From: Burkholderiales bacterium
GTDB taxonomy: Bacteria > Pseudomonadota > Gammaproteobacteria > Burkholderiales > Burkholderiaceae_E
NCBI GenBank assembly: GCA_026399835.1
Contig: JAPLQE010000060.1
Coordinates: 1-42,762, forward strand
Direction: 5' to 3'
Length of the DNA stretch: 42,762 nucleotides
This document shows positions 8,106 to 15,638 of the stretch, in pieces. Every line of letters starts with the position of its first letter. The first letter of the stretch is position 1. The notes below the pieces were generated by a model that searched no databases, had not been told where the DNA came from, and saw only the letters and a list, made by a program, of their open reading frames with translations. A program made the position numbers and the translations under genes.

Positions 8106-8148
8106 CGTCCAGGCCGGGGCCGCCGCGCGCAGGGCGCCCCGACGGCCC

Positions 8149-9177
8149 TCAGCCCGGCGCCGCCTCGAGCACCCCGCCGAAAAACTGCTGCGCGTTCCTC
8201 GCCAGCGTTCCGATGTGGTAGCCGCCCTCCTGCACGTAGACCGTGGGCAGCCCGAGCGCGGCCACCGCACGGCCCAGCCGCCGGAAGCCCTCGCTGCTGA
8301 CCGCGACCTGCGTCTGCGGGTCCTCGGCGTAGATGTCGAAGCCCAGTGCGAAGACCACCGCATCGGGCCGCCAGCCGCGGATCGCCGCCATCGCCTCCTC
8401 CAGCCGCTCGAAGAAGACCGACTCGGGCGAGCCGTGGGGCATCGGCAGGTTCAGGTTGAAGCCCAGCCCCGGGCCCGCTCCGGTCTCGTCGGCGTGGCCC
8501 GCGACCACCGGATAGAAGTTGGTCGGGTCGCCGTGGATCGACACGTAGCAGACGTCGTCGCGCTCGTAGAAGATCTCCTGCACGCCCTGGCCGTGGTGGA
8601 CGTCGGCGTCGAACACCACGACGCGCGCGTGCCGGGCGCGCAGCATCTGCGCGGCGATGGCCGCGTTGTTCACGTAGCAGAACCCGCCGGCCGCCGCGCG
8701 CCGCGCGTGATGCCCCGGCGGGCGGCACAGCGCATAGGCGTGCCGGCTGCCGTCGAGCACCGCCTGCGTGGCCGCCACCGCGGACTGCGCCGCGCCGTAG
8801 GCCGAGCGCCACGTGGACGGCCCCACCGGGCAGCTGCCGTCGGCGAGGTAGGCCGCCGCCTCGGCGAGGATGCCGCGGCGCGCGTTCGGCTCGCGCACGA
8901 AGACGTTCGACATCACCTCGTCGCCCCAGTCCGCGGGCATCTCCTTCCACCGCGCGTGCGCCGTCTCGAGGAAGCGCAGGTAGTCGGCGTCGTGCACCGC
9001 CAGCAGCGGCGCCATGCCGGCGTCGGCCGGTGCGCGGACATCGAAGCCCATCGCGACGACGCCTTCGAGCAGCGCGTCGATGCGGTCCGGGGTCTCCTGC
9101 GGCGTGCGCATCCGGCCGCGCGAGTAGTAGGTGCGGGGATGGTGCAGGCGCTGCTCGGGGCTCAGGAAGGTCAGCAT
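8149..9177 (-). CDS. Histone deacetylase / acetylpolyamine amidohydrolase family protein
   Basis: A 342-residue zinc hydrolase of the arginase-deacetylase fold. Visible active-site elements: PPGHHA (153-158, the two general-base histidines), FDADVHHGQG (189-198, zinc ligands Asp192 and His194), GFD (279-281, third ligand Asp281) and EGGYH near the C-terminus, the transition-state Tyr. The N-terminal RMRTPQETPDR segment resembles bacterial acetylpolyamine aminohydrolases, so deacetylation of polyamines or similar small amides is more likely than protein deacetylation; this is inference. It is a single gene, divergent from the thioesterase across 163 bases. Confidence 0.87.
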   Translation of the reverse strand: MLTFLSPEQRLHHPRTYYSRGRMRTPQETPDRIDALLEGVVAMGFDVRAPADAGMAPLLAVHDADYLRFLETAHARWKEMPADWGDEVMSNVFVREPNARRGILAEAAAYLADGSCPVGPSTWRSAYGAAQSAVAATQAVLDGSRHAYALCRPPGHHARRAAAGGFCYVNNAAIAAQMLRARHARVVVFDADVHHGQGVQEIFYERDDVCYVSIHGDPTNFYPVVAGHADETGAGPGLGFNLNLPMPHGSPESVFFERLEEAMAAIRGWRPDAVVFALGFDIYAEDPQTQVAVSSEGFRRLGRAVAALGLPTVYVQEGGYHIGTLARNAQQFFGGVLEAAPG

Positions 9178-9274
9178 GGCGAAGGCGAGTACGAGGGGTA
9201 GGGAGGGTGTCCGGGGACGGGCGCCGCGTCGGTCGACGCACGATGCCGCGAGTCTATCGAGAAGCGGACCCGCA

Positions 9275-9301
9275 CCGGTGTGCCCGGTGTGCCCGGTGTG
9301 C
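9275..9301 (+). repeat. Three perfect 9-bp tandem repeats upstream of the thioesterase gene
   Basis: CCGGTGTGC occurs three times without a gap, followed at once by TATATC (9302-9307), which resembles a -10 box. The block ends 39 bases before the thioesterase ATG. It could be a regulator-binding array or simple slippage. Confidence 0.6.
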
Positions 9302-9340
9302 TATATCCCGGGCTCCGTTCGACACGAGACCGCCGCTCCC

Positions 9341-9754
9341 ATGCGCTACACCGACGACGACATCGCCGGCTTCAACCAGGGCCCCCTCTACCGGACCCTG
9401 GGCATCCGCCTGCTGAGCTGCAGCGAGGGGCGGGCGCGGTCGGAGCTCGCGCCCACGCCCGAGGTGTGCTGGCCCACGCCCGGCCAGCCGCACGGCGGCA
9501 TCCTCTTCACCATCCTCGACACGACGATGGCCTTCGCCGCCATCTCGAGCTCGGAGCAGGCGCTCGGCTGCGCCACGGTCGACTGCAGCATCCAGTACCC
9601 GGCCCCGGCGCGCGACGGCCCCTTCCAGTGCCACGTGGCCACGGTCCACGGCGGCGGCCGCACGGTGTTCGTGCGGGCCGAACTGCTCGATGCGAAGGGC
9701 GTGCCGGTGGCGCTCGCTCAGGCGACCTTCCGCCTGTTCATGCCCCGCCCCTAG
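9341..9754 (+). CDS. PaaI-type hotdog-fold thioesterase
   Basis: A 137-residue single hotdog domain. PGQPHGGILFTILDTTMAFAA (about residues 47-67) matches the HGG-x-loop and central helix of the PaaI/YbgC-like acyl-CoA thioesterases, with the Asp of LDTTMA in the expected catalytic position. The end, VFVRAELLDAKGVPVALAQATFRLF, is the family's last strands. It probably hydrolyses an aryl- or acyl-CoA; PaaI itself rescues CoA in phenylacetate breakdown, which would fit the aromatic catabolism genes next door. Its last 17 bases overlap the end of the convergent FAH-family gene. Confidence 0.83.
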   Translation: MRYTDDDIAGFNQGPLYRTLGIRLLSCSEGRARSELAPTPEVCWPTPGQPHGGILFTILDTTMAFAAISSSEQALGCATVDCSIQYPAPARDGPFQCHVATVHGGGRTVFVRAELLDAKGVPVALAQATFRLFMPRP

Positions 9755-10694
9755 CGGCCTTCGCCCGCGCGAGGTTGTCCCTGAAGTGCTGCGGCACCCG
9801 CTCGTCGAAGCCCAGCGCCACGCGCCTGACCTCGGGCGTGTCGCCCGGCGGGTGCCCGACGCCCAGCGCCCCGGCGCGCGGCGCGTCGACCGCCACCACC
9901 GTGCCGCCCACGCGACCCAGGCCGGTGATCTCGCACTCGACGTGATGCCCGGCGTCGACGCTGCGCGAATGGCAGGGCGTGCCCATCAGGATCACGTCGC
10001 CCGGCACCAGCGTGATGTGGCGTGCGATGTCCGCGATCACGTAGTGCGGGCCCCAGATCGTCTCGTCGCCGATCTTCGCTTCCTGCACCACCAGCCCGTC
10101 GACGTAGGTGCGCAGCGTCTGCTCGAAGAGGTTCACGCCCCGCACGATGCCGGGCCCGATCGGCAGCAGCGTGTCCGCGCCCTTGACCCGCAGCATCGAG
10201 CCCTGGTCGGTGTCGCGGAAGTCCTGCAGTCCCATGTCGAGCGCCGGGCAGAAGCCCTCGATGAAGTCCCAGGCCTCGTCGGGCGTGACGTTGCGGCAGG
10301 TGCGCCCGATGACGACCGCGTACTCGCCCTCGTAGTTTAGGTACCTGCAGTCGGCGGGCTTGAGGATCTGCCCGCCGTGGCCGTTGAGCGAGGAGGGCGG
10401 CTTGGTGAAGTAGGTGGGGGTGGCGGTGGGCTTCGGACGCTCGCGGGTCTCCATGCTGCGCGAGGTGTACGAGATGTGGACCGCGATGATCTTCGACGGT
10501 GCCACCGGCGGCAGGTACGACACGCCGTCCGCGTCGATCGTGCGGCCGTCGTCCAGCCGCAGCCGGCCGGCATCGGCGCCGTCCTCGACGATCGTGCCCC
10601 AGAACGCGCTGCCGCCCAGCAGCACGCGGCGGCGCTCGACGCGCGGGCCGCGCAGCACCGCGGGCAGGGCCTGGAAGGGGAACTCGAAGTTCAT
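9738..10694 (-). CDS. Fumarylacetoacetate hydrolase family protein (HpaG-like)
   Basis: A 318-residue member of the FAH superfamily. VSYLPPVAPSKIIAVHISYTS is the usual strand before the catalytic domain, and YEGEYAVVIG followed by DMGLQDF carry metal-ligand carboxylates typical of the fold. The C-terminal HITLVPGDVILMGTP is the standard family ending. It is the last gene of the minus-strand hpa-type operon, 14 bases after the dioxygenase gene, so the likely job is the isomerase/decarboxylase step (HpaG) after ring cleavage. An acylpyruvate hydrolase activity cannot be excluded. Confidence 0.82.
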   Translation of the reverse strand: MNFEFPFQALPAVLRGPRVERRRVLLGGSAFWGTIVEDGADAGRLRLDDGRTIDADGVSYLPPVAPSKIIAVHISYTSRSMETRERPKPTATPTYFTKPPSSLNGHGGQILKPADCRYLNYEGEYAVVIGRTCRNVTPDEAWDFIEGFCPALDMGLQDFRDTDQGSMLRVKGADTLLPIGPGIVRGVNLFEQTLRTYVDGLVVQEAKIGDETIWGPHYVIADIARHITLVPGDVILMGTPCHSRSVDAGHHVECEITGLGRVGGTVVAVDAPRAGALGVGHPPGDTPEVRRVALGFDERVPQHFRDNLARAKAARGGA

Positions 10695-10708
10695 GGTCGT
10701 CGATCCGT

Positions 10709-11578
10709 TCAGGTGTTGAACCACACGTGGATGTTGCCGGTGCCGCGGGCGTTCTCGTAGTCCGACAGCGGCTCGCCGGGCGCCCTGCAGTCCGCCCCGC
10801 CCATCGCACCCACCATCTGCAGGTAGTGCGCGCCGAAGGCCTCCCAGTTGCGCCGGCGGTACTCCTCGTCCCAGCGCCCGATGACCTGGTCGTGGCGACC
10901 CTGGCGGAACAGCTCGATCGCGCCCTTGTCGCTCTCGATGTTCTCGGGCCGCGAGACGTTGCTCTCGTGGAAGATCCGCGGATGCACCGGCGTCCAGTCG
11001 ATGTCGTTGAAGCGGTGGCTGAGCGCGCCGGAGGCGAGCAGCACCGCCCGCAGGCCCGAGCGCCGGATGCCCTCGCCGACGGTGTCGCCCGACTCGAGGA
11101 AGTGCGCCCAGCGGCAGTTCTGGCACGAGCTCACGCTCACCACCGGCGTGTCCGACAGCTCCAGGCGCAGCTGCTTGACCAGGTTGATCGTCGCGTAGTG
11201 CCGGCCCAGGCCCGGGTGGCGGATCGCCCGGTTGAAGCCGCCGCGCTCGCGCGACACCGCCTCGATCTCGTAGGCCAGCGAGGGCAGGCCGCGGTAGCCG
11301 TAGGGCACGCCGTGCAGGTACCAGGGCATCTCGTCCGAGGTGTAGGTGCCCTCGTAGCGGTCCCCCGCATCCACCAGGTGGTAGCCGGTGGTGAACCAGT
11401 GGGTGTCGAAGATCACCACGAGGTCGGGCGCGGCCGTGGCGATCCGCTCGCGCAGCCGCGCGTAGCCGGCGATCAGGTCCGAATCCGTGCCCGCGCCCTG
11501 CATGCGCCGGAACTCGTCGCTCTGCATCAGGCCGGGGTGGTGCGACACGAGGGCCGCACCGACGATCTTGCCGTTCAT
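10709..11578 (-). CDS. hpaD: Class III extradiol dioxygenase, HpaD-like (3,4-dihydroxyphenylacetate 2,3-dioxygenase)
   Basis: A 289-residue LigB-type extradiol ring-cleavage dioxygenase. SHHPG (12-16) supplies the expected N-terminal iron-ligand histidine. VVIFDTHW, YTSDEMPW and LLASGALSHRFND closely resemble HpaD segments, including the conserved ASG-LSHRF strand. It should open the ring of homoprotocatechuate using Fe(II) and O2, giving 5-carboxymethyl-2-hydroxymuconate semialdehyde, the substrate of the dehydrogenase encoded 13 bases upstream. Substrate choice is inferred from the neighbours; related enzymes attack other catechols. Confidence 0.82.
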   Translation of the reverse strand: MNGKIVGAALVSHHPGLMQSDEFRRMQGAGTDSDLIAGYARLRERIATAAPDLVVIFDTHWFTTGYHLVDAGDRYEGTYTSDEMPWYLHGVPYGYRGLPSLAYEIEAVSRERGGFNRAIRHPGLGRHYATINLVKQLRLELSDTPVVSVSSCQNCRWAHFLESGDTVGEGIRRSGLRAVLLASGALSHRFNDIDWTPVHPRIFHESNVSRPENIESDKGAIELFRQGRHDQVIGRWDEEYRRRNWEAFGAHYLQMVGAMGGADCRAPGEPLSDYENARGTGNIHVWFNT

Positions 11579-11591
11579 GTCGGGTCTTCCT

Positions 11592-13061
11592 TCAGCGATG
11601 GGCGAAGCTGGCCACGAAGGGCTTCTTCGGGACGACGACGTCCTTGACGTCGCAGAAGAACTCGAAGCTCCAGTCGCCGCCCTCGCGGCCGACGCCGCTG
11701 CGCTTGATGCCGCCGAAGGGCGCGGCGAGGTCGCGGATGCCGAAGCTGTTGACCCAGATGAAGCCGGTGCGCACCCGGTCCGAGACCGCGATCGCATGCG
11801 CGGTCTCGCCGTAGCACACGCCGCCCAGGCCGTAGTCGGTGCCGTTGGCCATCTCGATCGCCTCGTCGTCGTCGGCGAAGGTCTGCAGCGTGAGCACCGG
11901 GCCGAACACCTCGTGCTGCACGATCTCGTCGGACTGCTCGACGTCGGCGAGCATCGTCGGCTGCAGGTACTGCGCGCCGAACGGATGCCGCCCGCCGCCC
12001 CAGAGCACGGTGGCGCCGCCCGCCACCGCGCGCTCCACGAAGCCCATCACGCGCTCGACCTGGCGCGGATGGATGACCGGCCCGACCTCGGTGCCCGGTT
12101 CGCGCGGATCGCCGACGTTCAGCTTCGCGACCTGCCCGCGCAGGGCCTCGACGAAGCGGTCCGCGACGGCCTCGTGCACCAGGAAGCGCGTGCCCGCGAG
12201 GCAGACCTGTCCGGCGTTGCGGTACATCAGCGCGCCGGTGGCCGCGGCCGCGTCGACGTCGGCGTCCTCGAGCACGATGAACGGGCTCTTGCCGCCGAGC
12301 TCCAGGCTGCAGGGCACGAGGTTCGCACCCGCCGCCTGGGCGATGCGCCGCGCGGTGGGCGCGCTGCCGGTGAAGGACACGCGGGCGATGCGCGGGTCGC
12401 CGACCAGCATCGCGCCGGTGGTGGCGCCGGCGCCCTGCACGACGTTGAAGACTCCCGGCGGCAGGCCCGCGGCATCGGCCGCGTCGGCCAGCAGCGAGCA
12501 GGTGAGCGGCGCCCACTCCGGCGGCTTGAGCACGCAGGTGTTGCCCGCCGCCAGCGCCGGCCCGAGCTTCCAGGTCGACAGCATCAGCGGCGCGTTCCAC
12601 GGCGTGACGATCGCAACCACACCGGCCGGATCGTGGCGCACCAGGTGGCGCGCCTGCTCGGTCTCGAGCGGGCGGTCCTGCAGGGTCAGGGCGTGGTTCG
12701 CGAACCAGGTGATGTTGAGCATCGCCCGCGGCACCACGCCGTGCCGCATCCGCGACAGCAGCACACCGGCGTCCGTGCTCTCCAGCGTGCAGAACGCGTC
12801 CGCGCGCCGGCCGATCTCCTCGGCGAACCGGTCGAGGTAGGGCTTGCGCTCGGCGGCCGTCATCGACGACCAGGCCGGGAAGGCCCCGAGCGCGGCACGG
12901 ATGGCCGCGTCCACGTGCTCGGCCGTGCCTTCGGCGATGTGGCCGAGCGGGCACTGGTCGATCGGGCAGACGTCCTCGAAGGTGTGGTCCGAGGCGACGC
13001 GTACGCCGCCGATGTAGTGGTCGGGCGAGACGGACACGCCCGCGACGTCGATCCTGTTCAT
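11592..13061 (-). CDS. hpaE: 5-carboxymethyl-2-hydroxymuconate semialdehyde dehydrogenase
   Basis: A 489-residue NAD(P)-dependent aldehyde dehydrogenase. The catalytic set is complete: Asn155 in VTPWNAP, Glu254 in LELGGKSP and Cys287 in GQVCLAGTR; the SFTGS cofactor loop is at about 229-233. It oxidises the aldehyde produced by the extradiol dioxygenase to the dicarboxylate in the 4-hydroxyphenylacetate/homoprotocatechuate route. The exact substrate is assigned from its place between hpaH and hpaD. The ATG at 13061 lies 13 bases after the hydratase stop. Confidence 0.88.
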   Translation of the reverse strand: MNRIDVAGVSVSPDHYIGGVRVASDHTFEDVCPIDQCPLGHIAEGTAEHVDAAIRAALGAFPAWSSMTAAERKPYLDRFAEEIGRRADAFCTLESTDAGVLLSRMRHGVVPRAMLNITWFANHALTLQDRPLETEQARHLVRHDPAGVVAIVTPWNAPLMLSTWKLGPALAAGNTCVLKPPEWAPLTCSLLADAADAAGLPPGVFNVVQGAGATTGAMLVGDPRIARVSFTGSAPTARRIAQAAGANLVPCSLELGGKSPFIVLEDADVDAAAATGALMYRNAGQVCLAGTRFLVHEAVADRFVEALRGQVAKLNVGDPREPGTEVGPVIHPRQVERVMGFVERAVAGGATVLWGGGRHPFGAQYLQPTMLADVEQSDEIVQHEVFGPVLTLQTFADDDEAIEMANGTDYGLGGVCYGETAHAIAVSDRVRTGFIWVNSFGIRDLAAPFGGIKRSGVGREGGDWSFEFFCDVKDVVVPKKPFVASFAHR

Positions 13062-13074
13062 GTGTGTCCCCGTG

Positions 13075-13878
13075 TCAGACGAAGCGCAGCGAGATCGACC
13101 CGAGCGGGCCGTAGTCGGCATGGAGGGTGTCGCCCGCCGTGCAGACGACCGGCCGCGTGAACGAGCCGCCGAGCACGATCTCGCCGGCCTCGAGCCGCTC
13201 GTCGTGAGGCGCGAGCCGGTTGGCCAGCCAGGCCACGCCGTTGCCCGGGTGGTTGAGCACCGCGGCGCCCAGCCCGGATTCCTCGATCACGCCGTTCTTG
13301 TAGAGCATCGCGCCGGCCCAGCGCCAGTCGACCGCATCCGGTCGCATCGGGCGTGCGCCCAGCACGATGCCGGCGTTGGCCGCGTTGTCCGCGATGGTGT
13401 CGAACACCTTGCGCGGCGCGCGGGTCTCGCGGTCGAACTGCTCGATGCGCGCGTCGATCAGCTCGAGCGCCGGCACCACGTAGTCGGTCGCGTTCAGCAC
13501 GTCGACGAGCGTCAGGTTCGGCCCGCGCAGCGGGCGCCCGAGGATGAACGCGAACTCCACCTCGATGCGCGGCACCAGGTAGCGCGCCGCCTCGACCTCG
13601 CTGCCGTCGCGCAGCAGCATGCTGTCGAGCAGCATCCCGTAGTCGGGCTCGGTGATCTGCGAGGCGATCTGCATCGCCCGCGAGGTCAGCCCGATCTTGT
13701 GCCCGATCATGCGCCGGCCCTCGGCACGCTCGAGCTTCATCCACTCGCGCTGGATCGCGTAGCTGTCGTCGATCGTCATCGTGGGATGGCGGCGCGAGAA
13801 GTGCGTGACCGCGACGCGCGTGCGTTCCGCGGTGCGCAGCTCGGCGGCGAGCGCGGCGTGGAGGGCGGGGTCGAGCAT
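13075..13878 (-). CDS. hpaH: 2-oxo-hept-4-ene-1,7-dioate hydratase
   Basis: A 267-residue hydratase of the FAH-related HpaH/MhpD group. IGHKIGLTSRAMQ and PRIEVEFAFILGRPLRG are characteristic, with the Glu pair of EVEFAF as likely Mg ligands. It adds water to the 2-hydroxydienoate formed later in the pathway. GAGGAG lies 6 bases before the ATG at 13878, which decides the start. It is the first gene of the operon read leftward, so its upstream region (13879-14083) should hold the operon promoter, divergent from the damaged LysR gene. Confidence 0.87.
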   Translation of the reverse strand: MLDPALHAALAAELRTAERTRVAVTHFSRRHPTMTIDDSYAIQREWMKLERAEGRRMIGHKIGLTSRAMQIASQITEPDYGMLLDSMLLRDGSEVEAARYLVPRIEVEFAFILGRPLRGPNLTLVDVLNATDYVVPALELIDARIEQFDRETRAPRKVFDTIADNAANAGIVLGARPMRPDAVDWRWAGAMLYKNGVIEESGLGAAVLNHPGNGVAWLANRLAPHDERLEAGEIVLGGSFTRPVVCTAGDTLHADYGPLGSISLRFV

Positions 13879-13991
13879 GGGGTCTCCTCGGGTCGGTTCC
13901 GGACCGGTTCCTGGTGTCGCTGCCGGTCGGGCCGGCGGGCGCGGTGCGTTCGGCGGTACGATCGCCGCCGGCGCTGGGTCCGGAGTATCCG

Positions 13992-14022
13992 GTCGGCGGG
14001 CGCCGCCGACAATCAATCAATC
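13992..14022. promoter_or_regulatory. Inverted repeat plus AATC tandem repeat in the hpa/LysR divergent region
   Basis: A perfect 8-bp inverted repeat with a 3-base centre, GTCGGCGG-GCG-CCGCCGAC (13992-14010), is followed directly by three copies of AATC (14011-14022). It lies between the hpaH start and the LysR remnant, where the operator of a divergently transcribed regulator would be expected. This is a candidate operator only; no clear -10/-35 pair was found beside it. Confidence 0.4.
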
Positions 14023-14083
14023 CACGGCGGCTCGAAAGGCCGGCTTGAGAATCGGCCGGCGATCCGGCTACCCTGCGACGCCC

Positions 14084-14653
14084 ATGTCCCTGACGCGATT
14101 CACCGTCCGCCAGATCGAGGCCTTCGTCGCCGTCGCCGAGGCCCGCGGCATCAGCGCGGCCGCCGGCCGGCTCGGGCTGACCGCGCAGGCCGCCGAGCGC
14201 GCCGCCGCCGACATCCGCAACCGCGCCACCGGCCTCGTGCGCTCGCCCGCGCATCCGCTCGCCGCGCGGCCGGCCCTGGTCTGGCGCGACCTGCCCGGCC
14301 ACGCGCTGGTGTCCGCCGGACGCGATCACGAGCGCAGCGTCGTGCAGATGATGCTGACACAGCCCGAGGACACCCGGGTCATGCCGGTCGAGATCGTCGA
14401 CAACGTGACCACCGCGCTCGGTGCCGCCGCCCAGGGGCTCGCCGCCACGCTCGCGCCCGCCTACGTGAGCGCGATCGCCGCATCGATGGGCCTGGTCATG
14501 CGGCGCGTGTGCGAGCCCGAGACCATCCGCAAGGTGTGCCTGTACCGCCGCGCGAACCGGCCGCTGTCGCCGGCCGCCGAGGGCGTGGCCGAGCATCTGG
14601 CTGCGTGGCTGCCGGGCTGGGCGGACGGGCTGCCGAGCGTGCCGCCGGGCTGA
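14084..14653 (+). pseudogene. LysR-family regulator with its middle deleted
   Basis: An open frame of 189 residues where LysR regulators have about 300. Residues 1-35 (SLTRFTVRQIEAFVAVAEAR) are the start of the winged-helix domain. The sequence then passes, around LGLTAQA, into AERAAADIRNRATGLVR, which looks like the linker helix and first strand after the DNA-binding domain. It jumps again to SPAHPLAARPALVWRDLPG, a late part of the effector-binding domain, and continues normally to the end. Two in-frame losses therefore seem to have removed most of the recognition helix and the first half of the sensor domain. It is divergent from hpaHED, whose regulator it probably once was. A shortened but expressed protein is possible. 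Confidence 0.62.
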
Positions 14654-14707
14654 GGGGCGGGGCCCGTCGGCGCCTCGCCTGTTGCCGGCGCGCGGCGGGC
14701 CGATCGT

Positions 14708-14950
14708 TCAGGACTCGGCCGTGAACCCGATCGCCTTGATCAGCGGCGCCCAGCGGTCGCTGTCGCGCTTGAGCAGCGCCGCGAGCTCCGCGGGCGTCGA
14801 TGCCCGGGCCTCCAGGCCCATCGTCGCCAGCGACTCCTGCACCTCGGGTGCGGCGAGCGCCGAGCCGATCGCCGCCGACAGCTTCGCGACCGTGTCGGCG
14901 GGCGTCTTCGCGGGCACGTAGAAGCCGAACCACTCGTCGTGGACGATGGT
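14708..14950 (-). pseudogene. C-terminal fragment of a Bug/TctC-type substrate-binding protein
   Basis: About 80 codons that match the last quarter of Bug (tripartite tricarboxylate transporter) binding proteins: HDEWFGFYVPAKTPADTV, then a helix with LAAPEVQESLATMGLEA and TPAELAALLKRDSDRW. Reading upstream in the same frame meets a TGA at 14951-14953 and then sequence that is not Bug-like (ending FVGELFARMRAWR), so the signal peptide and first roughly 240 residues are missing. No start codon of the family type is present. With the neighbouring LysR remnant it marks a decaying region. The following 15000-15104 stretch holds nothing I recognise. Confidence 0.7.
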
Positions 14951-15104
14951 TCATCGCCAGGCGCGCATGCGCGCGAACAGCTCGCCCACGAAGTCTGCGC
15001 GTACGGCAGTCTCCCGACGCCGGGGCGCCCGGACAAGCAAGCGATTCTTTCGCGCTAGCAACGAGCGATTGAAGATGCCCCGGCGAGTCCGCCCGCCCCG
15101 GGGC

Positions 15105-15434
15105 TCAGCGCGTGCGCCGCACCGCGCCCTGGGCCGCCCGGCCGGCGTCGCGCTGCCGGCGCTCGCGCAGCACGCGCAGCGCCGCCTCGAGCCGCTCCCG
15201 CGCGCGCGGGTCGGACTCGGCCAGGATGCGCTCCATCAGCGCACGCTCCTCGGCGGCCGCGTCCTGCGGCGCGGCGAAGCTGTCCTGGCGGGCGATCGCC
15301 TGCTCGGCGCGGGCGCGATTGAGCTCGTCGAGCCGCTTGCGCTGCGCCGCGCGCAGCGCGTCGGCGGCTTCCTTCTCGCGGCGCGCCTTGTCCTCGCGGA
15401 ACCACTGGGCGCCGGGTGTGTCGCGGTCGGTCAT
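15105..15434 (-). CDS. Small charged coiled-coil hypothetical protein
   Basis: A 109-residue protein very rich in Arg, Glu, Ala and Asp. Nearly all of it is predicted helix (FREDKARREKEAADALRAAQ, then ERLEAALRVLRERRQRDAGR), with no signal peptide or membrane segment. GAGGA lies about 9 bases before the ATG at 15434. I do not recognise a function. It is divergent from the lipoprotein gene across a 204-base gap that contains a striking palindrome. Confidence 0.6.
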   Translation of the reverse strand: MTDRDTPGAQWFREDKARREKEAADALRAAQRKRLDELNRARAEQAIARQDSFAAPQDAAAEERALMERILAESDPRARERLEAALRVLRERRQRDAGRAAQGAVRRTR

Positions 15435-15479
15435 GCTGGGTCGTCCTCGATTCGAGCCGCCATCGTAGCGCCCCGTCCT

Positions 15480-15511
15480 GTGGTTATCCCGATTGCGGCA
15501 ACCACGTGGTT
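15480..15511. promoter_or_regulatory. Perfect 12-bp palindrome with an extra half-site
   Basis: AACCACGTGGTT at 15500-15511 is a perfect palindrome. The half-site GTGGTT also occurs at 15480-15485, so one half-site is present three times within 32 bases. The patch is AT-richer than its surroundings and lies 128 bases before the lipoprotein ATG and 46 bases before the divergent small gene. It is a good candidate operator; the regulator is unknown. Confidence 0.45.
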
Positions 15512-15638
15512 TTTCCGGATGCCTTTCGACGCGGCACCATCCTTCCGTCTTGCAGACCCGCGGGTCGCCCTGCGCTTCAGGAGCGCGTCGGGTCGGCCGA
15601 AACCCAGGCACCTCTTACCACGCCTGTGGACGGTTCCC

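Noticed and set aside
6159-8363. 734-codon open frame opposite hflX
   Set aside because: Antisense shadow typical of high-G+C genes; composition is dominated by Arg, Ala, Gly and His with no family signal.
14951-15079. Reverse open stretch ending FVGELFARMRAWR as a gene of its own
   Set aside because: No start codon or family match that I can support; noted only as part of the decaying region.
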